From positions 1 to 23,437 of the IMG/VR virus record IMGVR_UViG_3300018410_000051: a stretch of 23,437 nt of DNA; one strand, 5' to 3'. Under the pieces are notes generated by a model. It worked only from the letters and a program-made list of their open reading frames with translations. It did not search any database and was not told where the DNA came from. Origin of the DNA: a virus. Positions 6,185 through 14,210 of this stretch are shown in pieces. Numbering within the stretch: the first letter of the stretch is position 1; each line of letters starts with the position of its first letter. The position numbers and the translations under genes are program-made.

Positions 6185-7270
6185 TTAATTTCGTCTTTGG
6201 AAGGCAGGACAACCCCCATAAAATTTTTCTGTCCATGAAAATAGCTCAATTGGATACTTTGTCAAGAATTTTTCTCGTTCATCAATAAAGCAAGACGCGA
6301 CCCAGTTGTTGTCTTTTTCAATGTAGTAGTAGGGGAAGGCGAACTTCGCTTCGCAGGCAAACATCAACGATCCATCTTTTTTAAGTTGCCCTGGATATGT
6401 TGCTCTTCCACAGAGCAAGGCGCACGAAAAAGAATCATCTGTAGGCATTCCTTGATCAGCGGCGAAGTTTTCTTTAGCCGCTTTTTCATCAAACGACTCC
6501 AAGTATTGCTGGTAGTCTTCTAGCTCGTAATCAAAGCCTTTAACGTCCTCTTCTGTGAATACAACAGTGATTCGTCCGCCGCCATTGTGGACTTGTTTTT
6601 TGGTAGCCTTACCACGGTATTCTCCAGCTAGCCATTCCGACTCTAAAGAGCAGTCAAATTTCAAGAAAAGAAACTCACAAGAGATAGTCTTAACGGGTGG
6701 AATAATCCCAGCATCAGACATTTTTCTCACGGCCTTAGCATAGAAATTGGCCTGCAATGGATCGGAAACATCTTCGCCACGATAGCATTCTTTTGAAGTT
6801 TTGTAGTCGCGAATTAAAGCGTGGCCATCCTTATAAAGAAACAGTCGGTCAATAAAACCTTTGATCCTGTATCTATCTAGCTCCTCAAATAAAAATTCTT
6901 TCTCAGTAAAAACATGAGTAGGATCACCACGAAGCGTTCCATAAAAGTCATAAGACAACCCATTAAGAGTAAAGTCCTTAATCTTTTGAACGTTCTCTGG
7001 CGTGTCAATTTCCAGTTTGAGCAGCCACTTATAAGTTAAGTGTTTGATTCCTTGGCAAGCAAAAATATCGCGGCGCTTCAGTATTTTTTTTACAACGCTC
7101 TTTCGTCTGTCTATTGCAAGACATTCAAGAATAATGTGGACAATCCCACCGACTTTTGAGCCACTATTTCCTCTACTTGGAATATGAAGTAAGTACGAAG
7201 ACCAATACTTCCAACTACAACCTATTGCGGTTTTATCTTTGCTTGCTGATTGAGTGACAGTTAATGGCAT
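6185..7270 (-). CDS. PD-(D/E)XK exonuclease, Cas4/RecB-like
   Basis: A 361-residue nuclease of the RecB/Cas4 type. It opens with SASKDKTAIGCSWKYWSSYL (C18), then GGIVHIILECL (H45). The active site follows as IKGFIDRLFLYKDGHALIRD with D141 and D155, YKTSK with K157, and QANFYAKAV with Q173. Three C-terminal cysteines (C283, C287, C306) together with C18 could bind an iron-sulfur cluster or zinc, as in Cas4 and AddB, although their spacing is not the classic one. Likely roles are end resection with the RecA-like protein or genome processing. The start overlaps the primase stop by one base, and the gene leads directly into the PHP gene, so it belongs to the replication operon. Confidence 0.85.
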   Translation of the reverse strand: MPLTVTQSASKDKTAIGCSWKYWSSYLLHIPSRGNSGSKVGGIVHIILECLAIDRRKSVVKKILKRRDIFACQGIKHLTYKWLLKLEIDTPENVQKIKDFTLNGLSYDFYGTLRGDPTHVFTEKEFLFEELDRYRIKGFIDRLFLYKDGHALIRDYKTSKECYRGEDVSDPLQANFYAKAVRKMSDAGIIPPVKTISCEFLFLKFDCSLESEWLAGEYRGKATKKQVHNGGGRITVVFTEEDVKGFDYELEDYQQYLESFDEKAAKENFAADQGMPTDDSFSCALLCGRATYPGQLKKDGSLMFACEAKFAFPYYYIEKDNNWVASCFIDEREKFLTKYPIELFSWTEKFYGGCPAFQRRN

Positions 7271-8346
7271 TACAGTTTCTTTAAAAATTTCTCAAGTCCA
7301 TCTTTTGAGAAGTGGGGTTTGTTCTTTTGGGTGTATTCATAAATTTCTTTGGGCGGCAAAAATTCTCCGCTGCGATTCCACTTTAAAACGTCAATGCCAC
7401 TTTCGTGCATCTCGGAAACGTCATTAAGAATGGGCAACCTAATTGCTAACCTGTCAAGAGAAAAAACACTAGAAAGTTTCGCCATTGTTTTAATGGCGGC
7501 GATTTTTCCTCTGTTTCCATCTTTTGTGTCTTCCTTGGTTGAGTCGTTGTTGGTGGAGATTATGATTTTCTTTGGATTTTTCTCAAGAAGAAAGGCAAGC
7601 ATTTCAGCGGAACAGCCTAGTCCAAAGTTTACCAAGTGATTTTCGCATCCATGTTCCGTTAAAGCTAAAGAGTCTCCAATGCTCTCAACTACCGTGATTT
7701 CTCCCAGTAGGTCGATTTTTTCTCGACATTCTGGCAAATTTGGAAGGTAAAATGGATAAATCCAGCCCTGCTTTTTGCCAATGTGTTTCCACTTAGCAAA
7801 AGTGGATTCTTCTGTCCAATTTGTTGCGCGGCCCGAAAAACCAATTAAATCTTCGCTCTCATCAAAGATTGGAAACACTGTTCGGTTATACATCTGGCCC
7901 GACATAGCGAAGCCAGCCTGATATTTCTTCATTGTAGCGGGCGAAATATTCTTGCGCGTATAGAAAAAATAGTTCGGCGCTAATCGGGTTAAACAGTCTT
8001 TTTCGTAAATTCGTGGCATTTCAAGTTGTTTTTTAATTTTAACGGGCGCTTGTATGTTTTTGCCGTTTAGTATTTCTTTGATCTTTTTTGAGTCGGAAAT
8101 GTGGTGCTTGAGTAGTTGGCCGAATGAGAATTTTTCGTTGGCCGCATAGTCAATGCAATATCCATTGTTCTTATAAACTTGAAGGCTAGTAGGGTTATCG
8201 CCGCCCCTATAAACTGCCTTTGTTCTAAAAAATTGGCCGCAATCTTGAAGCGGCCCATATCCTAAATCTAGTAAAATCTCCCGAACTCTACCAGCTTCAA
8301 ACTCAAAATTGTTTGAGGTCGTAGTATTTTTGGAGAAACTTTTCAT
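7270..8346 (-). CDS. DnaG-like primase with TOPRIM domain and a degenerate zinc-finger region
   Basis: A 358-residue primase with start taken at ATG 8346 (MKSFSKN). An in-frame ATG at 8388 is possible but lies deep in the previous gene. Residues 20-80 follow the CHC2 zinc-finger fold of DnaG (VREILLDLGY, DNPTSLQVY, GYCIDYAANEKFSF), but the Cys/His ligands are gone. Residues 125-175 are the primase N-lobe (NRTVFPIFDE and LIGFSGRATN). The TOPRIM domain has E221 (VVESIGDSLAL), NND at 266-268 where DxD is usual, and D309. It makes RNA primers for the DnaB-type helicase encoded nearby. Family assignment is secure; catalytic competence with the altered residues is uncertain. Confidence 0.88.
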   Translation of the reverse strand: MKSFSKNTTTSNNFEFEAGRVREILLDLGYGPLQDCGQFFRTKAVYRGGDNPTSLQVYKNNGYCIDYAANEKFSFGQLLKHHISDSKKIKEILNGKNIQAPVKIKKQLEMPRIYEKDCLTRLAPNYFFYTRKNISPATMKKYQAGFAMSGQMYNRTVFPIFDESEDLIGFSGRATNWTEESTFAKWKHIGKKQGWIYPFYLPNLPECREKIDLLGEITVVESIGDSLALTEHGCENHLVNFGLGCSAEMLAFLLEKNPKKIIISTNNDSTKEDTKDGNRGKIAAIKTMAKLSSVFSLDRLAIRLPILNDVSEMHESGIDVLKWNRSGEFLPPKEIYEYTQKNKPHFSKDGLEKFLKKL

Positions 8347-8539
8347 TCTTTGCTGCGATTTGAAGGACACATTCTGGGCATAAATCATGGGTAAAAGCTT
8401 GAAGACGAGTTTCCTTGTGCTCTGTTAGTTTTGCGCTGCCCCAATAAAGGGGGAATTTACTTGAGCCGTCCGTTTGGTGCTCTGCTTCGTACCCGCAATT
8501 ATCGCAGATGCATTTGTAGGTTTTGATTTGTCTAAGCAT
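8303..8539 (-). CDS. small zinc-ribbon protein
   Basis: A 78-residue protein with start at ATG 8539, which overlaps the YopX gene's stop by 8 bases (ATGCTTAG). It has two cysteine knuckles (C12/C15 in ICDNCGYE, C53/C56 in DLCPECV), fitting a single zinc ribbon. It resembles widespread small phage zinc-ribbon proteins of unknown role. It lies directly upstream of a primase that lacks its own zinc ligands, so a helper role is conceivable, but this is only suggested by position. It overlaps the primase start by 44 bases. Confidence 0.7.
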   Translation of the reverse strand: MLRQIKTYKCICDNCGYEAEHQTDGSSKFPLYWGSAKLTEHKETRLQAFTHDLCPECVLQIAAKNEKFLQKYYDLKQF

Positions 8540-8981
8540 ATGGTCGAAGCAGGTTAGGGGTTTCGCAAATGTTTCCAATTACCTCTAAACTGTTTTTGCG
8601 CAACGAATATTTCATATCAAAAAAATCTGTTGAAACGCCGCTATATAAATCTTCTTGAGAACTGCCCGATAGAAGAATCCACCCACCTTTACAGAACAAA
8701 ACCTCTAGTGGCTGTTTGTTGTTTCTGCTTAGAACAATGTCTCCCTCGTAAACTTCAGTATCTTTTTTATCTAGAAGTCCAGTGAACTGTTGCACCACAT
8801 AGTCGCTTGGTTTATCTGGATGAATGAGCCGAATAAATTTTTCAATTGTTAGGTTTTCATACCGTTTTTCTTCATCTGGAGCGAAAAAAGATTCGCAGTA
8901 AGAAAAAGAAAGGCCGTTGCGGGTTTCAAGGTATTTATCTTCTTTCTTGGAGAAGACGCGGAATTTGATTGTTCTGTTCAT
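8532..8981 (-). CDS. YopX family phage protein (copy 2)
   Basis: A 149-residue protein with the YopX signature: N-terminal IKFRVFSKKEDKYLE, central VVQQFTGLLDKKDTEVYEGD, and C-terminal LEVIGNICETPNLL. The family is common in phages (named from Bacillus phage SPbeta) and has no established function. It is the second of two adjacent YopX genes. They share the core motifs but diverge elsewhere, so this is an old duplication or two independent gains. Confidence 0.88.
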   Translation of the reverse strand: MNRTIKFRVFSKKEDKYLETRNGLSFSYCESFFAPDEEKRYENLTIEKFIRLIHPDKPSDYVVQQFTGLLDKKDTEVYEGDIVLSRNNKQPLEVLFCKGGWILLSGSSQEDLYSGVSTDFFDMKYSLRKNSLEVIGNICETPNLLRPYA

Positions 8982-8995
8982 GTTTTTGTGTTTTT

Positions 8996-9418
8996 TTAGC
9001 TTAAAAGTTCTGGGTTTTCAAAAACATTTCCGATTACAACATAACCGTCAACCATGTTTGGATTTGTCAATGTAGTATATTCAAATAGCGTACCCACTCC
9101 ATCAATAACGAAGGCTCCAGACTCGAAACTTATTGAGTTTCCAGTTTTAGTCAATGCTCTTTTATCCCATTTTATAATGTCACCCTCATAGATTTCGCGA
9201 CCAGTTTTGTCGGTTAAACCCGTGAATTGTTGAATGATTAAATCGCCGCTTATAATTTTCGCTTGAGCCTCCGAGCATAAAAAATGCCGAATCCCAAATG
9301 GGTCTCCATAAGTTCTAAATGAAACAACTTGATAAGTACCAATCAAATCTGGCAGTTCTCTCCATTGAGAATATTCTTTGTCGTAAAAACGAAATTTAAA
9401 AGGGCGGTGGTTCGTCAT
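8996..9418 (-). CDS. YopX family phage protein (copy 1)
   Basis: A 140-residue YopX protein: FKFRFYDKEYSQW at the N-terminus, IIQQFTGLTDKTGREIYEGD in the middle, and GYVVIGNVFENPELL at the C-terminus. Function unknown. Its first 23 bases overlap the 3' end of the helicase gene in another frame, so this junction encodes both the YopX start and the helicase tail DEPPPF. Fourteen bases separate it from the second YopX gene. Confidence 0.88.
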   Translation of the reverse strand: MTNHRPFKFRFYDKEYSQWRELPDLIGTYQVVSFRTYGDPFGIRHFLCSEAQAKIISGDLIIQQFTGLTDKTGREIYEGDIIKWDKRALTKTGNSISFESGAFVIDGVGTLFEYTTLTNPNMVDGYVVIGNVFENPELLS

Positions 9419-10895
9419 GGTCTGATGTTTGAAGTTTTGGGTTTGTTGATTTGGCTTTTACAATATCGCGTAAGTCGCCCCGCTCTTCAACTGAAAAATT
9501 AGAAAAATCGAGGTTAATAAAGTTTTGAACTAACTCATCTCCGAATTTCACGTATTCCAAGTCTCCAGCTACATCTTCTCCAAGGTGGCGGGCTTTAATT
9601 CTAATTAATTTATGAGTGCCGAATTGCGGGCCTTCGTTCATAATTTCTTCCATAACCTTCTTGCGAAGAATGAATGCGTGAGAACTATAATGAATAATTC
9701 TATCGGCCCCAGAGATGATGCTTTCGTCGTCAACAATTTGATTAGCCTTCTTATTGGTTGTTACGCCAGAGCGATTTGCCTGCGCCGAAGTAAAAATACT
9801 AATCATGGGTTTGCCGTCAAAAACAATCTCTTTCTGGATAAATCTTTTGAGCCTATTCACCAAGTCTCCAAGAACTTGCCACTCAGGGGAATTTGATCCC
9901 GCCGAATCTGGTGGTTTGATATAGTCAAAAGAGATGATCATCTTATTGCCTCTACCAACTTCATTGTAGTAATACCTACGTGCAATATCAATAATATCAT
10001 CAACACCCATTCCAGCAACGCTGTAGTAGATGAACTTGCTGTAGTTCTCTTTGATTTTTTGGATAGCGTCTCTTACTTTTTTGCATGTTTCTGGGTTGTT
10101 TCTCCATTTGCCTTTTTTAATTAAGTAATGGGAGACTCCAGAGAGCGCCGAAATGCGCCGAAGTTGAAGCTCTTCTTTTGACATTTCTCCATTATCAAGA
10201 TGTAGAACTGGAATCTTATATTTGTCGCCAACAAAGCAGCATTCGTCTAAGGCTAAGGTTGTTTTGCCAGCAGCGGACCTTGCAACAATAGTTGTTACGT
10301 TCCCTGGTTCATGGAGACTTCCGTAAATGCGATTTAAAATTTCAAACCGCCCAAAGATTTCTTCTTTTTGTTCCTTCCCCATGTTCTCGATAACTTCTTC
10401 AATGTCATCGTAGATATTTACTGGAAGGTCGCTATCAAGTTCAAAATGGTTGATCTTTTTATTATAAATACCATCAGCAGTTTGAATAATATCAATGAAC
10501 GACGAAGAAGGGTCGATCTTCTCCATAGCCTTGCTTAACTCTTGCCCCGTCTTGGCCAACTCTCTTCTGACGCTGAGCTTTTTCAGCTCTCGGGCAATTT
10601 TAAACGCGGCCCCATCTTCTGATCCTCTTTTGGACAGACCCAAGACGTATCTTGAAATTGGAAGATCGCCTTTATGATTTAAGTTTAGTTGCTCAATTCT
10701 TTGAGCAACTATGTTTCCATTAATTTCTTCGCCACTTTCGACACTTCTTCTAATTATCGAAATGATTGTAGAATCTGGCATATCATCATCATAAATATCA
10801 CTCTCACAGAAGAACGAATTGATCGAAAGCCACTCAGACGGTTTTTTTAAAAGCGCCGTGATTAAATTTTGTTGTAGTGTTGTATCGTAAAGCAT
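9396..10895 (-). CDS. replicative DNA helicase, DnaB-type
   Basis: A 499-residue DnaB-family helicase that would unwind the fork and recruit the primase. The start is ATG 10895, preceded by GAGGAATAAAA, one of the few good Shine-Dalgarno sites here. An upstream in-frame extension to 10961 lies over the previous gene. The N-terminal helical domain spans about 1-140. The RecA-like ATPase has Walker A ARSAAGKT at 205-212, HLDNGEMSKEEL at about 232-243, and Walker B MIISFDYIKPP at 319-329. A TSAQANRSG segment at 369-377 corresponds to motif H4. The protein ends in SDHDEPPPF, resembling the acidic tail of single-strand binding proteins. Length is slightly above the bacterial norm of about 450-470. 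Confidence 0.92.
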   Translation of the reverse strand: MLYDTTLQQNLITALLKKPSEWLSINSFFCESDIYDDDMPDSTIISIIRRSVESGEEINGNIVAQRIEQLNLNHKGDLPISRYVLGLSKRGSEDGAAFKIARELKKLSVRRELAKTGQELSKAMEKIDPSSSFIDIIQTADGIYNKKINHFELDSDLPVNIYDDIEEVIENMGKEQKEEIFGRFEILNRIYGSLHEPGNVTTIVARSAAGKTTLALDECCFVGDKYKIPVLHLDNGEMSKEELQLRRISALSGVSHYLIKKGKWRNNPETCKKVRDAIQKIKENYSKFIYYSVAGMGVDDIIDIARRYYYNEVGRGNKMIISFDYIKPPDSAGSNSPEWQVLGDLVNRLKRFIQKEIVFDGKPMISIFTSAQANRSGVTTNKKANQIVDDESIISGADRIIHYSSHAFILRKKVMEEIMNEGPQFGTHKLIRIKARHLGEDVAGDLEYVKFGDELVQNFINLDFSNFSVEERGDLRDIVKAKSTNPKLQTSDHDEPPPF

Positions 10896-10897
10896 TT

Positions 10898-11170
10898 TTA
10901 TTCCTCGTTCATTTCTTCCATATTTCCCATTATGTCTCGCTCGTTCATTTTTTCGCACCAAGTTTCGACAGTTTTTCTCAAGCCCATCATTGTTGCAGAA
11001 TCAATTTCTCGCGGCACTAATGAACGCGCATTTCCTTCACTGTCAAAGTAAAAAAGAACAAAACCTTTGTATGAGTCCTTTTTACCTGTGAGTTCGTAGA
11101 TTTTCTGTAGGAAAGTTTCGGGGATTTGGAATGGCATAGCTAAGATATTACGCCCAAATGTCCAAAACAT
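10898..11170 (-). CDS. small hypothetical protein
   Basis: A 90-residue protein, or 79 residues if it starts at the second ATG (11137, MPFQIPETFLQKIYELTG). The C-terminus is strongly acidic (NMEEMNEE). The middle has FVLFYFDSEGNARSLVPRE, a beta-hairpin-like stretch. No family is recognised. It sits 3 bases after the nuclease gene and 2 bases before the helicase start, and its acidic 3' end supplies the helicase's GAGG ribosome-binding sequence. Confidence 0.65.
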   Translation of the reverse strand: MFWTFGRNILAMPFQIPETFLQKIYELTGKKDSYKGFVLFYFDSEGNARSLVPREIDSATMMGLRKTVETWCEKMNERDIMGNMEEMNEE

Positions 11171-11173
11171 TAC

Positions 11174-11602
11174 CTACAATTCAACACCTTGGGAAAGAAA
11201 AAGTTGTTCTATTTCGGCGCGAGTCTTTTTATAAAACTCTTTCTCGGTAAATTCAACAAGCACTATTCCATTTCTTTCGCAGAATTCAATCTTTTCTAGG
11301 TCGCGTTTAACTTGACTAAGAAAATTCATTTTACTGCCGCGATGAAAAAAATCATTGTATTTTGCATGTTGGCCCCCCATCGCCTCAATTACAACTCTCT
11401 TAGTTGCGTTATAAATATCGAATCGACTTCTTGTTCCCACTACAGGAAACTCCTCGAACACAAAATCGGCTTTCCAGTAATCAAAAAGAAAATCCTTCAC
11501 GGCCTTTTGAAATTTAGATAAACTTTTGCCCTCCCAGTCGATTAGATACTTGGAGGTTTTTTTAACTGTTTTTTTGCGGCCTTTTGCGTCAAGGAAAGTC
11601 AT
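11174..11602 (-). CDS. PD-(D/E)XK-type endonuclease (VSR/DUF559-like)
   Basis: A 142-residue nuclease-like protein. After a basic N-terminus (GRKKTVKKTSKYL), the core reads FEEFPVVGTRSRFDIYNATK, then RVVIEAMGGQHA, with D62, E73 and Q78. RDLEKIEFCERNGIVLVEF follows. This is the D-E-xGxQH pattern of small VSR/DUF559-like nucleases, often involved in repair or junction processing. It lies directly downstream of the RecA-like gene (adjacent without a gap), suggesting a recombination role. The exact substrate is unknown. Confidence 0.75.
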   Translation of the reverse strand: MTFLDAKGRKKTVKKTSKYLIDWEGKSLSKFQKAVKDFLFDYWKADFVFEEFPVVGTRSRFDIYNATKRVVIEAMGGQHAKYNDFFHRGSKMNFLSQVKRDLEKIEFCERNGIVLVEFTEKEFYKKTRAEIEQLFLSQGVEL

Positions 11603-12754
11603 TTAGGAAATAATCTCTACAATCTCGTTCGTAAAAAAATCAAGCACGCTTTCATTTTCTGGCTGCTGAAGATATTCAAGAAGGTTATCGTAACCTTGAA
11701 TCTTCTCTTGTAGTGTTAGTCCAGCCGATTGAGCCTTTTCTCTAATGTCGTCTGGAAACTTAAACCATGAGCCTGATTTTTCAACCATTTCGTAAGCGAT
11801 CATCATATCGCAAACCTCAAGGGACTTCCAGATACAATTGCCAGTTTTGCCTTTTTGAATTGGGTATTTTACTGTAATTCCAGAGACATCGTTTGCTGAT
11901 TTTTTAATCGCAAGCTTCACCCATAAGCCTTTGATTTTGTTTTTAAATTGATCTGGCTGTTCCTTTGGCTTTTCAAGGATATAATCTCCATTATACCTAG
12001 GTTGAAACTCAAAAACATAATCCGACTGGTGTCCAATAGATGATCCACCACTGCTACTAGCTTGGCGAGGAACATTTGGCGCATATGGATCAATCTTGAT
12101 TTCAGCGGCGTATTGCCCCGTGACAATAAGAAGAGCGTCATAATGAGCAATTGGAAGTGCTAAATGGCGGAACAATTCTTTTGTAAGCTTTGGAACGCCA
12201 GCTACCTTTACTTCTCCATCCATATGTTTTTCTAAATCTTTCTTGAGAATAAGTCCATCCAAAGAATCAATAATAATGCAAATATTTTCGCCGCACTCAT
12301 ATCCTGATTTTAGTGTATCTACAATAATTTTTGCTACTGTTTCAAATACATTACAAGAAAGAACGAACACGGTTCCTTCAGTCCATTCATCAGGAGAATC
12401 TACAAAATTAAGCCCAACTCTATGCTTCATTTCTTTAGAGAGCCGCCCCTCTGCTTTGACAAAAATCGTCTTGGATTTTGGCATCGCTTTCATGTAGTTT
12501 TCTGCCAAAACAAAGGATAAACTGGTCTTACCCTGCTCCGCCCCTTTTCCTACAAGGCGAATAACTTGACCAGAACGGATTTTGACAACCGAATCAAGAA
12601 TAATTGACCCACTAGAAATTGGCGTTCCTAATGGAATAATTGAGTTATAAATGTCGCCCGAGTAATTTTTATCTTGCATTAAAGACTTGAGAATGTCGGA
12701 AGATGTTTGTTTTTTATCTTCTTTCGGTGGAAGGGTGCGTTTGATTGTGGCCAT
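11603..12754 (-). CDS. RecA/UvsX-like recombinase
   Basis: A 383-residue RecA-family recombinase for strand exchange in phage recombination and recombination-dependent replication. It shows PISSGSIILDSV, equivalent to RecA's tG-aLD. Walker A is GKGAEQGKT (69-77), FVKAEG holds the likely catalytic E102, and Walker B is ICIIIDSLDGL (158-168). VTGQ (211-214) is followed by an L2-region-like SSSGGSSIGH. The C-terminal part is divergent. The Walker A lacks the usual GPESSGKT form, placing it among phage recombinases rather than bacterial RecA. Upstream gap 11 bases; no Shine-Dalgarno. Confidence 0.9.
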   Translation of the reverse strand: MATIKRTLPPKEDKKQTSSDILKSLMQDKNYSGDIYNSIIPLGTPISSGSIILDSVVKIRSGQVIRLVGKGAEQGKTSLSFVLAENYMKAMPKSKTIFVKAEGRLSKEMKHRVGLNFVDSPDEWTEGTVFVLSCNVFETVAKIIVDTLKSGYECGENICIIIDSLDGLILKKDLEKHMDGEVKVAGVPKLTKELFRHLALPIAHYDALLIVTGQYAAEIKIDPYAPNVPRQASSSGGSSIGHQSDYVFEFQPRYNGDYILEKPKEQPDQFKNKIKGLWVKLAIKKSANDVSGITVKYPIQKGKTGNCIWKSLEVCDMMIAYEMVEKSGSWFKFPDDIREKAQSAGLTLQEKIQGYDNLLEYLQQPENESVLDFFTNEIVEIIS

Positions 12755-12765
12755 GTGTTTTAGTG

Positions 12766-13029
12766 TTATTCTGCTTTGAAGTAAGGATTATCCCATGAGC
12801 CGCTTTTACCAAGGGTATTAAGAAGCTCTTGTTCAGAAATCATATTTGCGGCGCAAAGTTTTTCTGTAATTAATTTTAAAAGATCAAGATAATTACCGCT
12901 ATCTAAGTTTGCGCGACTTGAATCATAGTCAGATACATCGGTTACGCCATTAAGAGCATAATCAAGATAGCATCTAATTGATACAGGAGATTCAACTGAA
13001 TTGTTTTTGTTATAGGCTACTTGGATCAT
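12766..13029 (-). CDS. small hypothetical protein
   Basis: An 87-residue acidic protein, unrecognised. It begins MIQVAYNKNNSVESPVSIR and contains DLLKLITEKLCAANMISEQELL, a predicted helical segment. It ends in GSWDNPYFKAE. The start is one base after the preceding stop (TAATATG). It probably shares a transcript with the recombinase gene 11 bases downstream. Confidence 0.7.
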   Translation of the reverse strand: MIQVAYNKNNSVESPVSIRCYLDYALNGVTDVSDYDSSRANLDSGNYLDLLKLITEKLCAANMISEQELLNTLGKSGSWDNPYFKAE

Positions 13030-13030
13030 A

Positions 13031-13243
13031 TTACCTTTGTTCTATTTCGCTCCACGCGCAAAAGGTTTCCATCCAATATTCTGGGTATTGTTGTTTTTCT
13101 ATCCTCTGTATTTTATTTATATTCTTGGCAAAATCTTCGCCGCCATTAAGAATCCTTGATACAAATTCTTCAACCGTTATTTTATGAGGGTAAAAAAGTT
13201 CAGTTGTGTCTTGTCTGATGGGTTTGTCGAAAAATGTTCTCAT
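13031..13243 (-). CDS. small hypothetical protein
   Basis: A 70-residue protein with an internal acidic helix (TVEEFVSRILNGGEDFAKNI) and an aromatic C-terminus (YPEYWMETFCAW). No family is recognised. ATGA overlaps the preceding gene's stop (13240-13243), and the next gene starts one base after its stop. Both junctions support a real gene. Confidence 0.7.
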   Translation of the reverse strand: MRTFFDKPIRQDTTELFYPHKITVEEFVSRILNGGEDFAKNINKIQRIEKQQYPEYWMETFCAWSEIEQR

Positions 13244-13599
13244 ATTAGTTCCCTCAGCGACAATTTCCTCTCCACTTTAACATCTTCGCCGAATTTTTCT
13301 GGCGATAGTTCAATGGTTTCTGGAATTTTTGGTTGGTAATTAAAGGCATAAAACTTGCGGGCCAATTCTGTTTCGCCCCACTCACTAGACAGTACGGCCA
13401 AACTAGGCAACTTCTTTCCAAAATCAACGGTATTCAAGAACTCTAGCGAGAACTTTTCTTCAAGTCTCTTTAGCATAGTGAACTCGCGCATACTCCATTC
13501 TCGGATGTTTTGAGATGGTTTCTCAACAAGTCGTTCGAGCAACTTTGTTTTGTTGATCGGCGGCGGTTTTGGGGTTTTGATTTTTTTAGGGCGGGCCAT
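13240..13599 (-). CDS. hypothetical basic N-terminus protein
   Basis: A 119-residue protein with start chosen at ATG 13599 (MARPKKIKTPKPPPINKTK). A longer frame to 13647 overlaps the previous gene. The first 20 residues are a Lys/Pro-rich tail that may bind nucleic acid. The rest is helical and charged (REFTMLKRLEEKFSLEFL), then ELARKFYAFNYQPKIPE. I do not recognise the family. The stop overlaps the next start (ATGA). Confidence 0.65.
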   Translation of the reverse strand: MARPKKIKTPKPPPINKTKLLERLVEKPSQNIREWSMREFTMLKRLEEKFSLEFLNTVDFGKKLPSLAVLSSEWGETELARKFYAFNYQPKIPETIELSPEKFGEDVKVERKLSLRELI

Positions 13600-13606
13600 A
13601 TTATGT

Positions 13607-14185
13607 TCAGGCAAAAACTGGCCTATCGAAAAAATGATACATCCCAATATTAATCCAGTTTCGCACTTCAGCCATATTTAGAAATAATTCTTCATTGGTT
13701 TCATGTTTACGATTTTCACAGTCAAAAGCCATTGGTTTAAGCCCTCCATTGGTAGAGCGAAACAAAAACAAGTAACTTCTTTGGCCGACTTTCATTTGTC
13801 CTAAAGTTTTTGACGACATTTCAAAACTAACTTCTTCTCCTTCTGGTAAGTATTCTGGGAACCTATGAACATTAAAAATTGTCAACCATTCTCCATCTAC
13901 AAACTCTGAACTAATAATTTCTTGAATGGATTCCGATTCGATATTCTTATAATCTCCAAGAATTTGGAAACGATTTTCTAGTTCTTCTATCTCCTCTTGA
14001 GCTAAATCAAAGGTAATGTAATGCTTGTTTTCAAGGGTGTAATCTGTTGCCATGATGGCAAACTTTGCTCCATGAGGCTGCAAAATAGAACATGTCACGA
14101 AATACTCTTTATCGGGGATTTCGTAGTGGCCTGTTGGTTTTACGGTTTTTAGATACCATTTTTCTTCAAATTGTTGTCGGGTCAT
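13607..14185 (-). CDS. hypothetical protein
   Basis: A 192-residue soluble protein of unknown function. It begins MTRQQFEEKWYLKTVKPTGHY, has an acidic central helix (FDLAQEEIEELENRFQIL), and has a C-terminal region reading SYLFLFRSTNGGLKP. No catalytic motif is seen. Its start codon touches the tandem 12-base duplication at 14184-14207, so upstream spacing has changed recently or is variable. Confidence 0.7.
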   Translation of the reverse strand: MTRQQFEEKWYLKTVKPTGHYEIPDKEYFVTCSILQPHGAKFAIMATDYTLENKHYITFDLAQEEIEELENRFQILGDYKNIESESIQEIISSEFVDGEWLTIFNVHRFPEYLPEGEEVSFEMSSKTLGQMKVGQRSYLFLFRSTNGGLKPMAFDCENRKHETNEELFLNMAEVRNWINIGMYHFFDRPVFA

Positions 14186-14207
14186 AAGTTGTGTTATAAG
14201 TTGTGTT
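14184..14207. repeat. 12-base tandem duplication in an intergenic gap
   Basis: ATAAGTTGTGTT occurs twice head to tail (14184-14195 and 14196-14207), in the 25-base gap between a membrane-protein gene and the 192-residue gene. The downstream unit includes part of the ATG region. It looks like replication slippage. Any effect on translation is unknown. Confidence 0.85.
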
Positions 14208-14210
14208 ATA

